Origin: Paracoccaceae bacterium
GTDB lineage: Bacteria; Pseudomonadota; Alphaproteobacteria; Rhodobacterales; Rhodobacteraceae
NCBI GenBank assembly: GCA_026989355.1
Contig: JALSJM010000001.1
Coordinates: 62,001 to 126,000 of the forward strand
Length of the DNA: 64,000 nucleotides
Reading direction: 5' to 3'
Part shown: positions 1 to 9,969 of the stretch, in pieces
Position numbering within the stretch: the stretch's first letter is position 1
How the letters are laid out: each line of letters opens with the position of its first letter
Made by a program: the position numbers and the translations under genes
The notes under the pieces: generated by a model
What the model was told of the DNA's origin: nothing
Databases searched by the model: none
What the model saw: the letters and a program-made list of their open reading frames with translations, nothing else

Positions 1-1085
1 CTTGCACCCAGCAAGAGCATCATGCCGTTGATTGCGGGTGTGGCCACCAGCGCGCGCCCGGTATGACCAAGGCTCGCCCGTGTCATCACCGAAAGCGTCA
101 TGCCGCCGACGGAGCCGATTCCGAAAGCATGCAGCGCGGCTATGCGCAGCGCCGGATCACCGCCGGCTGCGGCCAGAGCCATCAACGCAAGGGCCAGAGG
201 AATGGTGGCATGAAAGGCATGCAGGATCAGAAGCAGCGGGTTGGGCCAGCAGCGCTCGGGAGCCCAGCGAGCCTGACGCCAGAGGTGCAGAAGTGCCAGC
301 AGGGTGAAAGGCAGGGCCAGTTCCGGGGCCGTTCCAAGGATCACCCATGCGGCAAGCCCGAGTGCAGACAGCCCCAGCACGGCACCATCCAGCCGGCCGA
401 ACGGCACCGGCAGACGCCCCTGCCCCTGCCGCACCAGCCAGTTGCGGGTGAAGCTTGGCGTTATGCGCCCGCCGATCAGCATGATCAGCATGAGGATGGC
501 GGCAAATCCAAGCCGCACCGGGCCATCGCCCTTACCACCTGTCAGCATTTCGGCGTGGAACCAGATGTTGCCGGCGCCAAATATTGCCACCGGCACCAGC
601 ACCTTGAGATTGCGCCAGTTTCTGCCGGCAATGATTTCGCGTCCGATCAGTGCGAACAGGAATGGCAGGAAAGCGGCATCGATCAGCACTGCAAGCGGAA
701 CAGGCAGGGGAACAAGCAGTGCGATGCGTCCTGCGATCCAGAGCAGGAACAGTGCCGCCAGCGGAACGCCGGTAACAGGCAGGCGGCCGGTCCAGTTCGG
801 AACGGCGGTGAACAGGAAACCGGCGATTGCCGCCGAAGCATAGCCGAACAGCATTTCATGACGGTGCCAGTCAACCGGGGCAAGATACACGGGCAATGTG
901 CCGCCGCTCTGAAGGAGGTGCAGCCACAGCGCAACGGCAATGGCGGCAAACAGTGTGGCGCCCAGGAAAAACGGCCGGAAGCCGTGTGAAAGGAACGCCG
1001 GCCCCCGCCAGGTGCGTTCTTGCCGGCCGCCATGCTGCCTGAGACGGGGCTCTGGTGCCTTCGTCTCGGCCGCCGTTTCAGGCAT
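1..1085 (-). CDS. nnrS: NnrS family membrane protein (3' end cut by window)
   Basis: A multi-membrane-span protein of the NnrS family, which contains haem and copper and is linked to nitric oxide stress and denitrification. The stretch [12 protein letters not shown] at residues 72-83, followed by a hydrophobic run ending in PNWTG, is the family hallmark; HRHE at 74-77 are likely metal ligands. About 361 codons are visible and the stop lies before base 1, so the protein is nearly complete. The ATG at 1085 lies inside the last codons of lpdA (8-base overlap), so translation is probably coupled to the oxoglutarate dehydrogenase operon. The family call is firm. A role in this organism's NO metabolism is inference. 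Confidence 0.85.
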   Translation of the reverse strand, partial: MPETAAETKAPEPRLRQHGGRQERTWRGPAFLSHGFRPFFLGATLFAAIAVALWLHLLQSGGTLPVYLAPVDWHRHEMLFGYASAAIAGFLFTAVPNWTGRLPVTGVPLAALFLLWIAGRIALLVPLPVPLAVLIDAAFLPFLFALIGREIIAGRNWRNLKVLVPVAIFGAGNIWFHAEMLTGGKGDGPVRLGFAAILMLIMLIGGRITPSFTRNWLVRQGQGRLPVPFGRLDGAVLGLSALGLAAWVILGTAPELALPFTLLALLHLWRQARWAPERCWPNPLLLILHAFHATIPLALALMALAAAGGDPALRIAALHAFGIGSVGGMTLSVMTRASLGHTGRALVATPAINGMMLLLGA

Positions 1086-2466
1086 GGATCGCTCCGTCAC
1101 CACAGGCCAGCGCTGCCTCGCGCATGGCCTCGGAAACGGTGGGATGGGCATGGCAGGTCAGGGCAATATCCTCGGCCGAAGCGCCAAATTCCATGGCGAC
1201 GCAGATTTCATGAATGATTTCCCCTGCATTGGGGCCGATGACATGGGCGCCGAGGATGCGGTCGGTTTCAGCATCGGCAAGGATCTTGACGAAGCCCTCG
1301 CCGGCAAACATTGCCTTGGCACGAGCATTTCCCATGAAGGGGAACCTGCCCACCCTGAAGGTGCGCCCCCCGGCCTTGAGCTGTTCTTCCGTCTGACCGA
1401 CGCTGGCCACCTCGGGCGCGGTATAGATCACGCTGGGGATCACCCCGTAATTCACATGGCCCGTGCGCCCGGCGATCACCTCGGCCACGGCCATGCCTTC
1501 GTCTTCGGCCTTGTGGGCCAGCATGGGGCCTTCGATCACGTCGCCGATGGCATGGATGCCGGGGATGCTGGTGCGCCAGTGCTCGTCGGTGACGATCTGG
1601 CCACGCTCGGTCAGGGCAAGCCCGAGTTGCTCGAGGCCGAGGCCCTCGGTGAAGGGCCTGCGGCCGGTTGCAAGCAAGATCACATCGGCGTCGATCCGGT
1701 GTTCGCTTTCGTCCTTGCGCAAGCGATAGGTCAGCTTGGCCTTGGTCTTCAGCGCTTCCGTTTCCTGCACGGCGGCCCCGAGAACGAATTTCATTCCCTG
1801 TTTTTTCAGGCTGCGTATCAGCGCCTTGGCCAGTTCGCCATCAAGGCCGGGCGTGATGCGGTCGAGATATTCGATCACGGTGACTTCCGAGCCAAGGCGG
1901 GCATAGACCGAGCCAAGCTCCAGCCCGATCACCCCGGCGCCGATCACCACCATCGATCTCGGGATCTTCGGCAGCGAAAGCGCGCCGGTCGAGGTGACAA
2001 TCACCTTTTCATCCACCTCGACGCCAGGCAGAGGCGCGGGTGCGGATCCGGTGGCGATGACGATGCTTCCAGCCGCGTGGGTTTCGCTGCCCACCTTCAC
2101 CCGGCCGGGGGCGGGAATACTGGCCCAGCCCTTCAGCCAGTCAACCTTGTTCTTCCCGAACAGGAATTCGATGCCCCGGGTGTTCTGGTCAACGGTATTC
2201 TGCTTGTAGGCCTGCATCTGTTTCCAGTTGACGCTGGGGGCCTTTCCCCCGAGGCCCATTTCGGCGAAGTGGGTCTGGGCTTCATGCAGCGAATGGGTGG
2301 CGTGCAGCAGGGCCTTGGAAGGGATGCAGCCCACGTTGAGGCAGGTGCCGCCAAGCGTTTCGCGGCCTTCGACAACCGCAGTCTTCAGGCCCAGCTGGGC
2401 GCAGCGGATGGCGCAGACATAGCCGCCGGGGCCGGCGCCGATGATGATCACGTCATATTGTGCCAT
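1078..2466 (-). CDS. lpdA: Dihydrolipoyl dehydrogenase (E3)
   Basis: FAD flavoprotein that reoxidises the dihydrolipoyl arms of OdhB, passing electrons to NAD+. 462 residues, the normal family length. The N-terminal dinucleotide fold is IIIGAGPGG; the redox disulfide is [13 protein letters not shown] with Cys42 and Cys47; the C-terminal catalytic His-Glu pair lies in HPTVSE (His441, Glu446). The ATG is preceded by AAGGA about 8 bases upstream. It is the last enzyme of the sucC-to-lpdA run, 62 bases after odhB, which points to service of the 2-oxoglutarate dehydrogenase complex. The downstream nnrS start overlaps its stop. Confidence 0.97.
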   Translation of the reverse strand: MAQYDVIIIGAGPGGYVCAIRCAQLGLKTAVVEGRETLGGTCLNVGCIPSKALLHATHSLHEAQTHFAEMGLGGKAPSVNWKQMQAYKQNTVDQNTRGIEFLFGKNKVDWLKGWASIPAPGRVKVGSETHAAGSIVIATGSAPAPLPGVEVDEKVIVTSTGALSLPKIPRSMVVIGAGVIGLELGSVYARLGSEVTVIEYLDRITPGLDGELAKALIRSLKKQGMKFVLGAAVQETEALKTKAKLTYRLRKDESEHRIDADVILLATGRRPFTEGLGLEQLGLALTERGQIVTDEHWRTSIPGIHAIGDVIEGPMLAHKAEDEGMAVAEVIAGRTGHVNYGVIPSVIYTAPEVASVGQTEEQLKAGGRTFRVGRFPFMGNARAKAMFAGEGFVKILADAETDRILGAHVIGPNAGEIIHEICVAMEFGASAEDIALTCHAHPTVSEAMREAALACGDGAIHA

Positions 2467-2528
2467 TGGGTGTCCTTTTCCATGAAGCCTGTTGGCGGTC
2501 AGGTCGCCGGGGCAGGGCGGCGCGGGGC

Positions 2529-4085
2529 CTACAGATCCATCAGCAGGCGGCGGGGATCCTCGAGCACCTCTTTCACCCGCACCAGGAAGGTGACCGCGCC
2601 CTTGCCGTCAACGATACGGTGATCGTAGGAAAGCGCCAGATACATCATCGGACGGATCACGACCTCGCCGTTTGCGGCCACCGGACGTTCCTGGATCTTG
2701 TGCATGCCCAGAATGCCGGATTGCGGCGGGTTCAGGATTGGCGAGGACAGCAGCGAACCATAGACCCCGCCGTTCGAAATGGTGAAGGTGCCGCCCTGCA
2801 TGTCGGTCATGGCAAGCTTGCCCTCTCGGGCCTTCCTGCCCAGTGCGGCGATTTCCTTTTCGATTGTGGCAAAGTCTTTCCGATCGGCATTGCGAATTAC
2901 CGGAACCACAAGGCCCGAGGGTGTCCCCACGGCCACGCCCATGTGAACATAGTTCTTGTAGACGATCTCGTTCCCGTCGATCTCGGCGTTCACATCGGGC
3001 ACTTCCTTCAGGGCGTGCACACAGGCCTTCACGAAGAACGACATGAAGCCAAGCTTGATGCCGTGCTTCTTCTGGAACAGCTCCTTGTAGCTGTTGCGGA
3101 TATCCATGACGGCCGACATGTCGGCCTCATTATATGTGGTGAGGATGGCGGCCGTGTTCTGGGCTTCCTTCAGGCGCCGGGCGATGGTCTGGCGCAGGCG
3201 AGTCATCTTCACGCGCTCTTCGCGGGGCGCGTCATCCTCCGGGGTGGCCGGTGCGGGGGCTGCCGTGATGGCAGGGCTGCCTGCCGGGGCGGCAGAGGGC
3301 GCCTTCGCGGCGGCCACTGCCTTTTGCACATCTTCCTTCATCACCCGGCCATTGCGCCCCGTGCCCCGGACCGAACCGGGGGCGAGGCCGGCCTCGGCCA
3401 TGGCCTTGCGCGCGCTTGGGGCATCTTCCACGTCACGGCCTGGCCGGGAGGGCACAGAGGCGGCAGCGGTTCCGGTGCCCGCCACGGCTCCGGCAGCGCC
3501 GGTTGCGATGCTGGCCAGCCGTGCCCCCGGGGTTACGCTGCTGCCCTCGGGCGCCAGGATTTTGGCCAGGGTTCCCGGGGCAGGCGCAGGCACCTCGACC
3601 GATACCTTGTCGGTTTCCAGTTCGCACAGCATTTCATCGGCGGTTACGGATTCGCCCGGCTGCTTGAACCAGGTGGCCACAGTGGCTTCGGTAACGCTTT
3701 CGCCAAGGGTGGGAACCAGCACATCGACCCGGCCTGAAGCGTCCGTGCCGGATGCGGGGGCCGCCGCTGCTGCGGCAGGAGCGGACGGGAGCGGGGCGGC
3801 TGCGGTCTCGCCTCCGGGGGGGGGCGTTGCGGCGGTGCTTTCGGCGCCGGCTTCATCCATCAGGGCAAGCGGTGCCCCGACGGCCACGGTGGTGCCTTCG
3901 GGGGCGATGATTTCTTTCAGTGTGCCGGCGGCGGGTGCAGGCACCTCGACCGTTACCTTGTCGGTTTCCAGTTCGCACAGCATTTCATCCGTGGCCACGT
4001 GATCGCCCGGTTGCTTGAACCAGGTGGCCACAGTGGCTTCGGTAACGCTTTCGCCAAGGGCGGGGACGCGGATTTCAACTGTCAT
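2529..4085 (-). CDS. odhB: Dihydrolipoyllysine succinyltransferase (E2) with two lipoyl domains
   Basis: Core E2 of the 2-oxoglutarate dehydrogenase complex; it transfers the succinyl group from lipoamide to CoA. 518 residues: lipoyl domain 1 (residues 1-77, lipoyl Lys43), Ala/Pro/Gly linker, lipoyl domain 2 (about 118-195, Lys160), second linker, E3-binding domain (about 218-257, [14 protein letters not shown]), and the catalytic domain with YDHRIVDG (His489, Asp493) near the C-terminus. Many bacterial OdhB proteins have one lipoyl domain and are near 400 residues; two are, as I recall, found in Rhodobacter relatives. The two domains are almost identical at DNA level. It sits 7 bases after sucA. 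Confidence 0.96.
   Translation of the reverse strand: MTVEIRVPALGESVTEATVATWFKQPGDHVATDEMLCELETDKVTVEVPAPAAGTLKEIIAPEGTTVAVGAPLALMDEAGAESTAATPPPGGETAAAPLPSAPAAAAAAPASGTDASGRVDVLVPTLGESVTEATVATWFKQPGESVTADEMLCELETDKVSVEVPAPAPGTLAKILAPEGSSVTPGARLASIATGAAGAVAGTGTAAASVPSRPGRDVEDAPSARKAMAEAGLAPGSVRGTGRNGRVMKEDVQKAVAAAKAPSAAPAGSPAITAAPAPATPEDDAPREERVKMTRLRQTIARRLKEAQNTAAILTTYNEADMSAVMDIRNSYKELFQKKHGIKLGFMSFFVKACVHALKEVPDVNAEIDGNEIVYKNYVHMGVAVGTPSGLVVPVIRNADRKDFATIEKEIAALGRKAREGKLAMTDMQGGTFTISNGGVYGSLLSSPILNPPQSGILGMHKIQERPVAANGEVVIRPMMYLALSYDHRIVDGKGAVTFLVRVKEVLEDPRRLLMDL
3604..4060 (-). repeat. Direct DNA repeat encoding the two lipoyl domains of odhB
   Basis: Within odhB, bases 3661-3709 and 4012-4060 are identical over 49 bases, and bases 3604-3638 match 3955-3989 over 35 bases. 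The offset is 351 bases (117 codons), equal to the Lys43-Lys160 spacing. The linkers between the copies are not alike. Synonymous positions have not drifted in the matching blocks, which suggests a recent duplication or continued gene conversion rather than an old domain pair. Confidence 0.9.
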
Positions 4086-4092
4086 GGTGTGA

Positions 4093-7086
4093 TTACCCTT
4101 CGATGGTCAGCGCTTCGTTCACGAGCGCGGCCTGTTGTGCGGCATGGGTGCTGCCCAGCCCTGTTGCCGGCGATGCCGAGGCCTGACGGCCCACATAGCG
4201 GGGGCGCTTGTTGTCGGCGCCGATGCGGTCAAGTATCCATTCGATATTCGGTTCCATGAAGGTCCAGGCGCCCTGGTTCTTGGGTTCTTCCTGGCACCAG
4301 ATCATTTCGGCCTGCTTGAAGCGGGAAAGTTCCTTTACCATGGCCATGGCCGGGAAGGGGTAGAACTGCTCGACCCGCAGCAGATAGATGTCGTCGATGC
4401 CTCGCTTGTCGCGCTCTGCGAGCAGATCGTAATAGACCTTGCCCGAACACAGCACCACGCGCCGGATCCCGGAATCGGACTTCAGTTTCGTGGGAGAGCG
4501 GCCGATCTGGGCATCGTCCCACAGCACCCGATGGAAGGAAGAACCGGTGGTGAAATCCCCGGCCTCTGAAACCGCCATCTTGTGACGCAGCAGGGATTTG
4601 GGCGTCATCAGGATCAGCGGCTTGCGGAAGGTGCGGTGCATCTGCCGTCGCAGGATGTGAAAATAGTTGGCCGGCGTCGTGCAGTTGGCCACGATCCAGT
4701 TGTCTTCGGCTGAAAGCTGAAGATAGCGTTCGAGCCGGGCCGATGAATGTTCGGGCCCCTGGCCCTCGAACCCGTGCGGCAGCAGGCAGACAAGGCCCGA
4801 CATGCGCAGCCACTTGCGCTCGCCCGACGAAATGAACTGATCGAACATGATCTGCGCGCCATTGGCGAAATCGCCGAACTGGGCTTCCCACAAGGTAAGC
4901 GCGTTCGGTTCGGCCAGCGAATAGCCGTATTCGAAGCCGAGCACGGCATATTCCGAGAGCATGGAATCGATTACTTCGTAATGGGCCTGCCCCTCGCGAA
5001 TGTGATTGAGAGGATAGTAGCGCTCTTCCGTTTCCTGATTGATGATGCCGGAATGACGGTGGCTGAAGGTGCCGCGGGTGCTGTCCTGCCCCGAAAGGCG
5101 CACCGGGAATCCTTCGAGCATCAGCGAACCGAAGGCCAGCGCTTCGCCGGTGGCCCAGTCGAATCCCTGCCCGGTTTCGATCATCTTTCTTCTGGCCTCG
5201 AGCATCCGCAGCACGGTCTTGTGGGCGGGGAAGCCCTCGGGCAGGGTTGTCAGCGTTTCGCCGATTTCCTTCAGGGTTTCATGCGAGATCGCCGTATTGC
5301 CGCGTTGATAGTCTGGATCCTTGCTGCGCAGGTGTTTCCAGCGGCCGTCCAGCCAGTCGGCCTTGTTCGGCTTGTAGCTCTTGGCTGCTTCGAACTCGGC
5401 ATTCAGAAAGGCCTGAAAGGCAGCCTTCATGTCTTCGATCTCGCCGGCGGGAATCAACCCGTCCCTGACCAGACGTTCGGTATAGATCTGAAGTGTTGTC
5501 CGGTGCGTCTTGATCTTCTTGTACATGAGGGGGTTGGTGAACATCGGTTCATCCCCCTCGTTGTGGCCGAAGCGACGATAGCAGAACATGTCGATGACCA
5601 CGTCCTTGTGGAACTTCTGCCGGAATTCGGTGGCTACCTTGGCAGCATGAACAACGGCTTCGGGATCGTCGCCGTTGACATGAAAGATCGGCGCTTCCAC
5701 CATCAGCGCAATGTCGGTCGGATAGGGTGACGAACGGCTGAAATGCGGCGCGGTGGTAAAGCCGATCTGATTGTTGACGATGATGTGTATGGTGCCGCCG
5801 GTGCGGTGCCCCGTCAGGCCCGAAAGGCCGAAACATTCGGCCACCACGCCCTGGCCTGCGAAGGCCGCATCGCCGTGCAGCAGCAGCGGGATCACCTCGG
5901 TACGGTTGCGGTCGTTGCGCTGCGATTGCTTGGCGCGCACCTTGCCCAGAACCACAGGGTTCACCGCCTCGAGATGCGAGGGGTTGGCGGTTAGCGAAAG
6001 GTGCACCCGGTTGCCGTCGAACTCGCGGTCGGAGCTGGCGCCGAGGTGATATTTCACGTCGCCCGAGCCATCGACATCATCGGGCTTGAAGCTGCCCCCC
6101 TGGAATTCGTTGAAGATCGCGCGATAGGGCTTGCCCATCACGTTGGCCAGCACGGAAAGGCGCCCGCGGTGCGGCATGCCGATCACGATTTCCTTGGCGC
6201 CAAGTGCACCGCCGCGCTTGATGATCTGTTCCATCGCCGGGATCAGGCTTTCCGCACCGTCAAGGCCGAAGCGCTTGGTGCCCATGTATTTCACATGCAG
6301 GAACTTCTCGAATCCCTCGGCTTCGACCAGCTTGTTCAGGATCGCCTTCCGGCCTTCCCGCGTGAAATGGATTTCCTTTCCCAGGCCCTCGATCCGCTCT
6401 TTCAGCCAGGCTGATTGCTCGGGATCGGAAATGTGCATGAACTGCAGGGCGAATGTGCCGCAATAGGTGCGCTGCAGGATATCGAGAATCTGGCGCATGG
6501 TGGCAATTTCGAGCCCCAGCACATTATCGATGAAGACCGGCCGGTCCATGTCGGCCTGAGAAAATCCATAGGTGGCCGGATCAAGTTCGGGGCGCATGGA
6601 TTCATCGCGCAACCCCAGGGGATCGAGCTTGGCCATCAGGTGGCCGCGAATGCGGTAGGCCCGGATCAGCATGATGGCGCGGATCGAATCGGTAACGGCG
6701 CGGCGTACCTGCGGTTCGGCCAGCGAAAAGCCGCGCGCGGCGGCCTTTTCCTTCAGGCGCGCCTCCACCTGTTCGGGGCGGGGCTGGTTTTCGTCGATCC
6801 GGGGTTTCGCCTTCGTGTCTTCCTCGGGCCATTGGCCGGCAAGCGCAGCGGTCAGTTCGTCGCTCGGGGCGGGTGGCCAGTCGGAGCGTGCCCAGCTTGG
6901 GCCTTCGGCCACCTTGCTTACGTCCTTTGTGCCGTCGCCAAGGGCTTCGAAGAATTGCTGCCAGGCCGCATCTACCGCTGCCGGATCCTTCGCATAAAGG
7001 GCATAGAGATGATCGAGGTAGTCCGCATTCTGTCCGCCCATGAAGGAGGTGGCGTGCATCACTTCGTTTGGGCTCTGGTCGTTCAT
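4093..7086 (-). CDS. sucA: 2-oxoglutarate dehydrogenase E1 component
   Basis: Thiamine-diphosphate-dependent decarboxylase that starts the oxidation of 2-oxoglutarate to succinyl-CoA. 997 residues, typical for the homodimeric OGDH E1. Visible family motifs include the N-terminal E2-binding segment ([18 protein letters not shown] near residue 14), [44 protein letters not shown] and, in the second half, [14 protein letters not shown]. The ATG at 7086 is kept because the conserved N-terminal segment begins right after it. It lies 18 bases after the small secreted gene upstream and 7 bases before odhB, so sucA-odhB-lpdA is clearly one transcription unit. Confidence 0.97.
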   Translation of the reverse strand: MNDQSPNEVMHATSFMGGQNADYLDHLYALYAKDPAAVDAAWQQFFEALGDGTKDVSKVAEGPSWARSDWPPAPSDELTAALAGQWPEEDTKAKPRIDENQPRPEQVEARLKEKAAARGFSLAEPQVRRAVTDSIRAIMLIRAYRIRGHLMAKLDPLGLRDESMRPELDPATYGFSQADMDRPVFIDNVLGLEIATMRQILDILQRTYCGTFALQFMHISDPEQSAWLKERIEGLGKEIHFTREGRKAILNKLVEAEGFEKFLHVKYMGTKRFGLDGAESLIPAMEQIIKRGGALGAKEIVIGMPHRGRLSVLANVMGKPYRAIFNEFQGGSFKPDDVDGSGDVKYHLGASSDREFDGNRVHLSLTANPSHLEAVNPVVLGKVRAKQSQRNDRNRTEVIPLLLHGDAAFAGQGVVAECFGLSGLTGHRTGGTIHIIVNNQIGFTTAPHFSRSSPYPTDIALMVEAPIFHVNGDDPEAVVHAAKVATEFRQKFHKDVVIDMFCYRRFGHNEGDEPMFTNPLMYKKIKTHRTTLQIYTERLVRDGLIPAGEIEDMKAAFQAFLNAEFEAAKSYKPNKADWLDGRWKHLRSKDPDYQRGNTAISHETLKEIGETLTTLPEGFPAHKTVLRMLEARRKMIETGQGFDWATGEALAFGSLMLEGFPVRLSGQDSTRGTFSHRHSGIINQETEERYYPLNHIREGQAHYEVIDSMLSEYAVLGFEYGYSLAEPNALTLWEAQFGDFANGAQIMFDQFISSGERKWLRMSGLVCLLPHGFEGQGPEHSSARLERYLQLSAEDNWIVANCTTPANYFHILRRQMHRTFRKPLILMTPKSLLRHKMAVSEAGDFTTGSSFHRVLWDDAQIGRSPTKLKSDSGIRRVVLCSGKVYYDLLAERDKRGIDDIYLLRVEQFYPFPAMAMVKELSRFKQAEMIWCQEEPKNQGAWTFMEPNIEWILDRIGADNKRPRYVGRQASASPATGLGSTHAAQQAALVNEALTIEG

Positions 7087-7104
7087 CGGGAAATGTCCTG
7101 TCTG

Positions 7105-7725
7105 TCAATCTTTGGTCACGAATGTCATTGCTGTCCGATACGCCGGGGCTGCTTCGTACTTTCCGAGGCGCGGGAGTTCACGTTCGGTTGCGCCAAACGC
7201 TGACATGCGCGTGCCCCCGGTATTGAGCTCGGCATGCCATTTCCAGAGATTGTCGCGCGTGAAACGGAAGCCGACATCGGCGAGATCCGTTTTCAGGGAA
7301 TCGCTGTTGCTGGCAACAAGGCAGACCGGGGCACCCGCCGTGCTGTTGTCAACAGTCACTGCAAAGGCACCTCGGGCGAGCATTTCGCCATCCTCTCCCA
7401 GGTTTTCCCAGCCGCCGGTAGAGATGATCAAATCTTCGATGAATTCGAGAGTCTCGCGGGTTTTCTGGTCCGTGTCGGCCGGGTCCGTCGTTCGGAGCAC
7501 GAGGATTGCGCGCCCGGCCTCGTTGATCCTGTTGTCGTCAAGGCTGATCTTCCAGCCCTTGTCCTGCGGTGTCCGAATCCGCTGGACGGTGGTATCGTCC
7601 GATCGGCAGACGGTCCAGAGAGTGTCAAGCTCCCTGCCGTTGTTCTGAGCCGGGGCCATGTCCGGTGCGGCAAGCACCACGGCACCAGACAGGAAAGCCG
7701 TCTTCAGGAACAGGCGCCGCCTCAT
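7105..7725 (-). CDS. Secreted protein of unknown function with Tat-like signal
   Basis: 206 residues that I cannot place in a named family. The N-terminus RRRLFLK followed by a hydrophobic stretch ending in APAQ fits a twin-arginine (Tat) signal peptide (consensus S/T-R-R-x-F-L-K) with cleavage near residue 26, so export in folded form is likely. The mature part holds two cysteines (Cys40 and one in PVCLVASN). The start overlaps the sucD stop by four bases (ATGA) and it ends 18 bases before sucA, so it is co-translated with TCA-cycle genes. No catalytic motif is seen. Function unknown; a role outside the TCA cycle is equally possible. Confidence 0.75.
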   Translation of the reverse strand: MRRRLFLKTAFLSGAVVLAAPDMAPAQNNGRELDTLWTVCRSDDTTVQRIRTPQDKGWKISLDDNRINEAGRAILVLRTTDPADTDQKTRETLEFIEDLIISTGGWENLGEDGEMLARGAFAVTVDNSTAGAPVCLVASNSDSLKTDLADVGFRFTRDNLWKWHAELNTGGTRMSAFGATERELPRLGKYEAAPAYRTAMTFVTKD

Positions 7726-8612
7726 GGCTGTCCTCCGATCGCTTCCAGCACGGCCTCACCCAGGCGGGCGGGGCTTTCGGCCACCACGATACCGGCTTCG
7801 CGCATGGCGGCGATCTTGCTTTCCGCATCGCCCTTGCCGCCCGCGATGATGGCGCCCGCATGGCCCATGCGCCGGCCCGGCGGCGCGGTGCGTCCGGCGA
7901 TGAAACCGGCCACGGGCTTGCGGCGCCCTTTTCTTGCCTCTTCGATCAGGAAGGCGGCTGCGTCTTCTTCGGCGGTGCCGCCGATCTCGCCGATCATGAT
8001 GATACTTTCGGTTTCATCGTCATCGAGAAAGCGATCGAGCACGTCGATGAATTCGGTACCCTTGATCGGATCGCCGCCGATGCCCACGGCGGTGGACTGG
8101 CCGAGGCCCATGTCGGTGGTCTGCTTCACGGCTTCATAGGTCAGCGTGCCCGAACGGCTGACCACCCCCACCGAGCCACGTTTGTGAATATGGCCGGGCA
8201 TGATCCCGATCTTGCAGGCACCCGGTGTGATCACGCCGGGGCAGTTGGGGCCGATAAGCAGGCTTTCGCTGTCGATCAGGGCGCGTTTCACCTTCATCAT
8301 GTCCTGTACCGGAATGCCTTCGGTGATGGCCACGATCAGTGGGATTGCCGCATCGATCGCTTCAAGGATCGAATCGGCGGCAAAGGGCGGCGGCACATAG
8401 ATCACTGTGGCGTCCGCGCCGGTTTCGGCGCGGGCCTCGTGCACGGAATTGAACACCGGCAGGCCAAGGTGAACCTGCCCGCCCTTGCCGGGGGTGACGC
8501 CGCCTACCATCCTGGTTCCATAGGCGATGGCCTGTTCGGTGTGGAACGTGCCCTGAGAGCCGGTGATTCCCTGGCAGATCACCTTGGTGTTTTCGTCAAC
8601 ATAGATGGCCAT
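7722..8612 (-). CDS. sucD: Succinyl-CoA synthetase alpha subunit
   Basis: Alpha subunit of succinate-CoA ligase; it binds CoA and carries the phospho-histidine intermediate in the step that makes ATP or GTP from succinyl-CoA. 296 residues. N-terminal CoA-binding Rossmann fold ([21 protein letters not shown]), GGVTPGKGG loop, and the active-site His251 in RRMGHAGAI. The ATG at 8612 shares one base with the sucC stop (TGATG), typical of coupled sucCD; a GTG one codon earlier at 8615 is a less likely start. Its stop overlaps the next gene by four bases. Confidence 0.97.
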   Translation of the reverse strand: MAIYVDENTKVICQGITGSQGTFHTEQAIAYGTRMVGGVTPGKGGQVHLGLPVFNSVHEARAETGADATVIYVPPPFAADSILEAIDAAIPLIVAITEGIPVQDMMKVKRALIDSESLLIGPNCPGVITPGACKIGIMPGHIHKRGSVGVVSRSGTLTYEAVKQTTDMGLGQSTAVGIGGDPIKGTEFIDVLDRFLDDDETESIIMIGEIGGTAEEDAAAFLIEEARKGRRKPVAGFIAGRTAPPGRRMGHAGAIIAGGKGDAESKIAAMREAGIVVAESPARLGEAVLEAIGGQP

Positions 8613-9811
8613 CACGCTTTCCCCTTCACCGCTTCCACGATCTTCCTTGCGGCATCGTCCAGATTGTCGGCAGCTATCACGTCAAGGCCGGATTCCTCGA
8701 TGAGCTTCTTGCCTTCTTCCACCCTGGTGCCTTCGAGGCGCACCACCAGGGGCACTTTCAGGCCGGTTTCCTTCACCGCCTCCACGACGCCTTCGGCGAT
8801 CACGTCGCAGCGCATGATGCCCCCGAAGATATTGACGAGAATCCCCTTCACCTTGGGATCGGAGGTGATGATCTTGAAGGCAGCGGCAACCTTTTCCTTC
8901 GTGGCTCCGCCGCCAACATCAAGGAAATTCGCCGGTTCGGCACCGTAGAGCTTGATGATGTCCATCGTTGCCATCGCCAGCCCGGCGCCGTTCACCATGC
9001 AGCCGATCTCGCCATCGAGCGCGATGTAGTTGAGATCGTATTTGCCGGCTTCCAGTTCCTTCGGATCCTCTTCGGTTTCGTCGCGCAGGGCAACGATTTC
9101 AGGATGGCGGTACAGGGCGTTGTCGTCGAAGCTTACCTTGGCATCAAGCACCTTGAGATCACCCTTGTCGGTCACGATCAGAGGATTGATCTCGAGCATC
9201 TCCATATCCTTCTCGGTGAAGGCGCGGTAGAGCGTTCCCATGAGCGAGACACATTGTTTCACCTGCTGCCCTTCAAGCCCGAGCGAGAAGGCGATGCGCC
9301 GGCCGTGGAAGGGGCAGTAGCCGGCGGCGGGATCGACGGAGAAACTCAGGATCTTTTCAGGGGTTCTTTCCGCCACCTCCTCGATGTCCATGCCGCCTTC
9401 GGTGGAGCAGACAAAGGATATGCGGCTGGTTTCGCGATCAATCAGCAGCGCAAGATAAAGTTCGCGCGCGATGCCCGAACCCTCCTCGATGTAAATGCGG
9501 TTGACCTGCTTGCCCTCGGGGCCCGTTTGCCTGGTAACAAGCGTGCGCCCCAGCATCCGGCGCGCTTCCTCGGCGGCTTCGGTGGCCGAGCGGGCCAGCC
9601 GCACGCCGCCTGCCTCGCCGGCTTCGGGCTCCTTGAATGTCCCCTTGCCGCGGCCGCCTGCGTGGATCTGCGCCTTGATCACCCAGAGCGGGCCGTCAAG
9701 TTCGCCCGCCGCGGTTTTCGCATCTTCCGCCTTCAGCACCGCGCGGCCTTCGGAAACCGGGGCGCCATATTCGCGAAGCAGGGCCTTCGCCTGATATTCA
9801 TGTATGTTCAC
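8612..9811 (-). CDS. sucC: Succinyl-CoA synthetase beta subunit
   Basis: ATP-grasp beta subunit that binds nucleotide and succinate. 399 residues. The family N-terminus [16 protein letters not shown] begins at a GTG (9809-9811) with a purine-rich GGGACAGG just upstream; an in-frame ATG at 9904 would add 31 residues that do not look like this family. Visible features: [15 protein letters not shown], the nucleotide-binding body, and [16 protein letters not shown] plus [13 protein letters not shown] toward the C-terminus. It heads the sucCD-sucA-odhB-lpdA run, and the inverted-repeat operator at 9913-9953 lies about 100 bases upstream. Confidence 0.96.
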   Translation of the reverse strand: MNIHEYQAKALLREYGAPVSEGRAVLKAEDAKTAAGELDGPLWVIKAQIHAGGRGKGTFKEPEAGEAGGVRLARSATEAAEEARRMLGRTLVTRQTGPEGKQVNRIYIEEGSGIARELYLALLIDRETSRISFVCSTEGGMDIEEVAERTPEKILSFSVDPAAGYCPFHGRRIAFSLGLEGQQVKQCVSLMGTLYRAFTEKDMEMLEINPLIVTDKGDLKVLDAKVSFDDNALYRHPEIVALRDETEEDPKELEAGKYDLNYIALDGEIGCMVNGAGLAMATMDIIKLYGAEPANFLDVGGGATKEKVAAAFKIITSDPKVKGILVNIFGGIMRCDVIAEGVVEAVKETGLKVPLVVRLEGTRVEEGKKLIEESGLDVIAADNLDDAARKIVEAVKGKA

Positions 9812-9912
9812 GAGCCTGTCCCGTATTGATTCAGCCTGGCGCAGTAAGCCCGAGAAAAGGTGGAAGATAAATGAATTTTCGCCGAAACGCCGGGAATCGA
9901 CCAATATTGCCC

Positions 9913-9953
9913 ATGCATGTGATCACGCTTTGCAGGCGCGTGATCACATGCAT
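9913..9953. promoter_or_regulatory. Perfect inverted repeat upstream of sucC, candidate double operator
   Basis: Two 16-base arms, ATGCATGTGATCACGC (9913-9928) and its exact reverse complement (9938-9953), flank a 9-base centre. Each arm contains the decamer CGTGATCACA (in one orientation or the other), and the two GTGATCAC cores are centred 21 bases apart, two helical turns. No T-run follows on either strand, so a terminator is unlikely. It lies between the stop of the upstream secreted gene and sucC. The same decamer recurs before mdh/mcl2 and sdhC. The identity of the binding protein is unknown. Confidence 0.6.
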
Positions 9954-9969
9954 CGCAGGATTTGTCGGA

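Noticed and set aside
63-989. Long plus-strand open frame opposite nnrS
   Set aside because: Gln/Arg-rich translation with no family likeness, antisense to a clear NnrS protein; a high-GC shadow frame.
9913-9953. Inverted repeat read as a terminator
   Set aside because: No T-run on either strand, and arms carry the decamer found at other TCA promoters.
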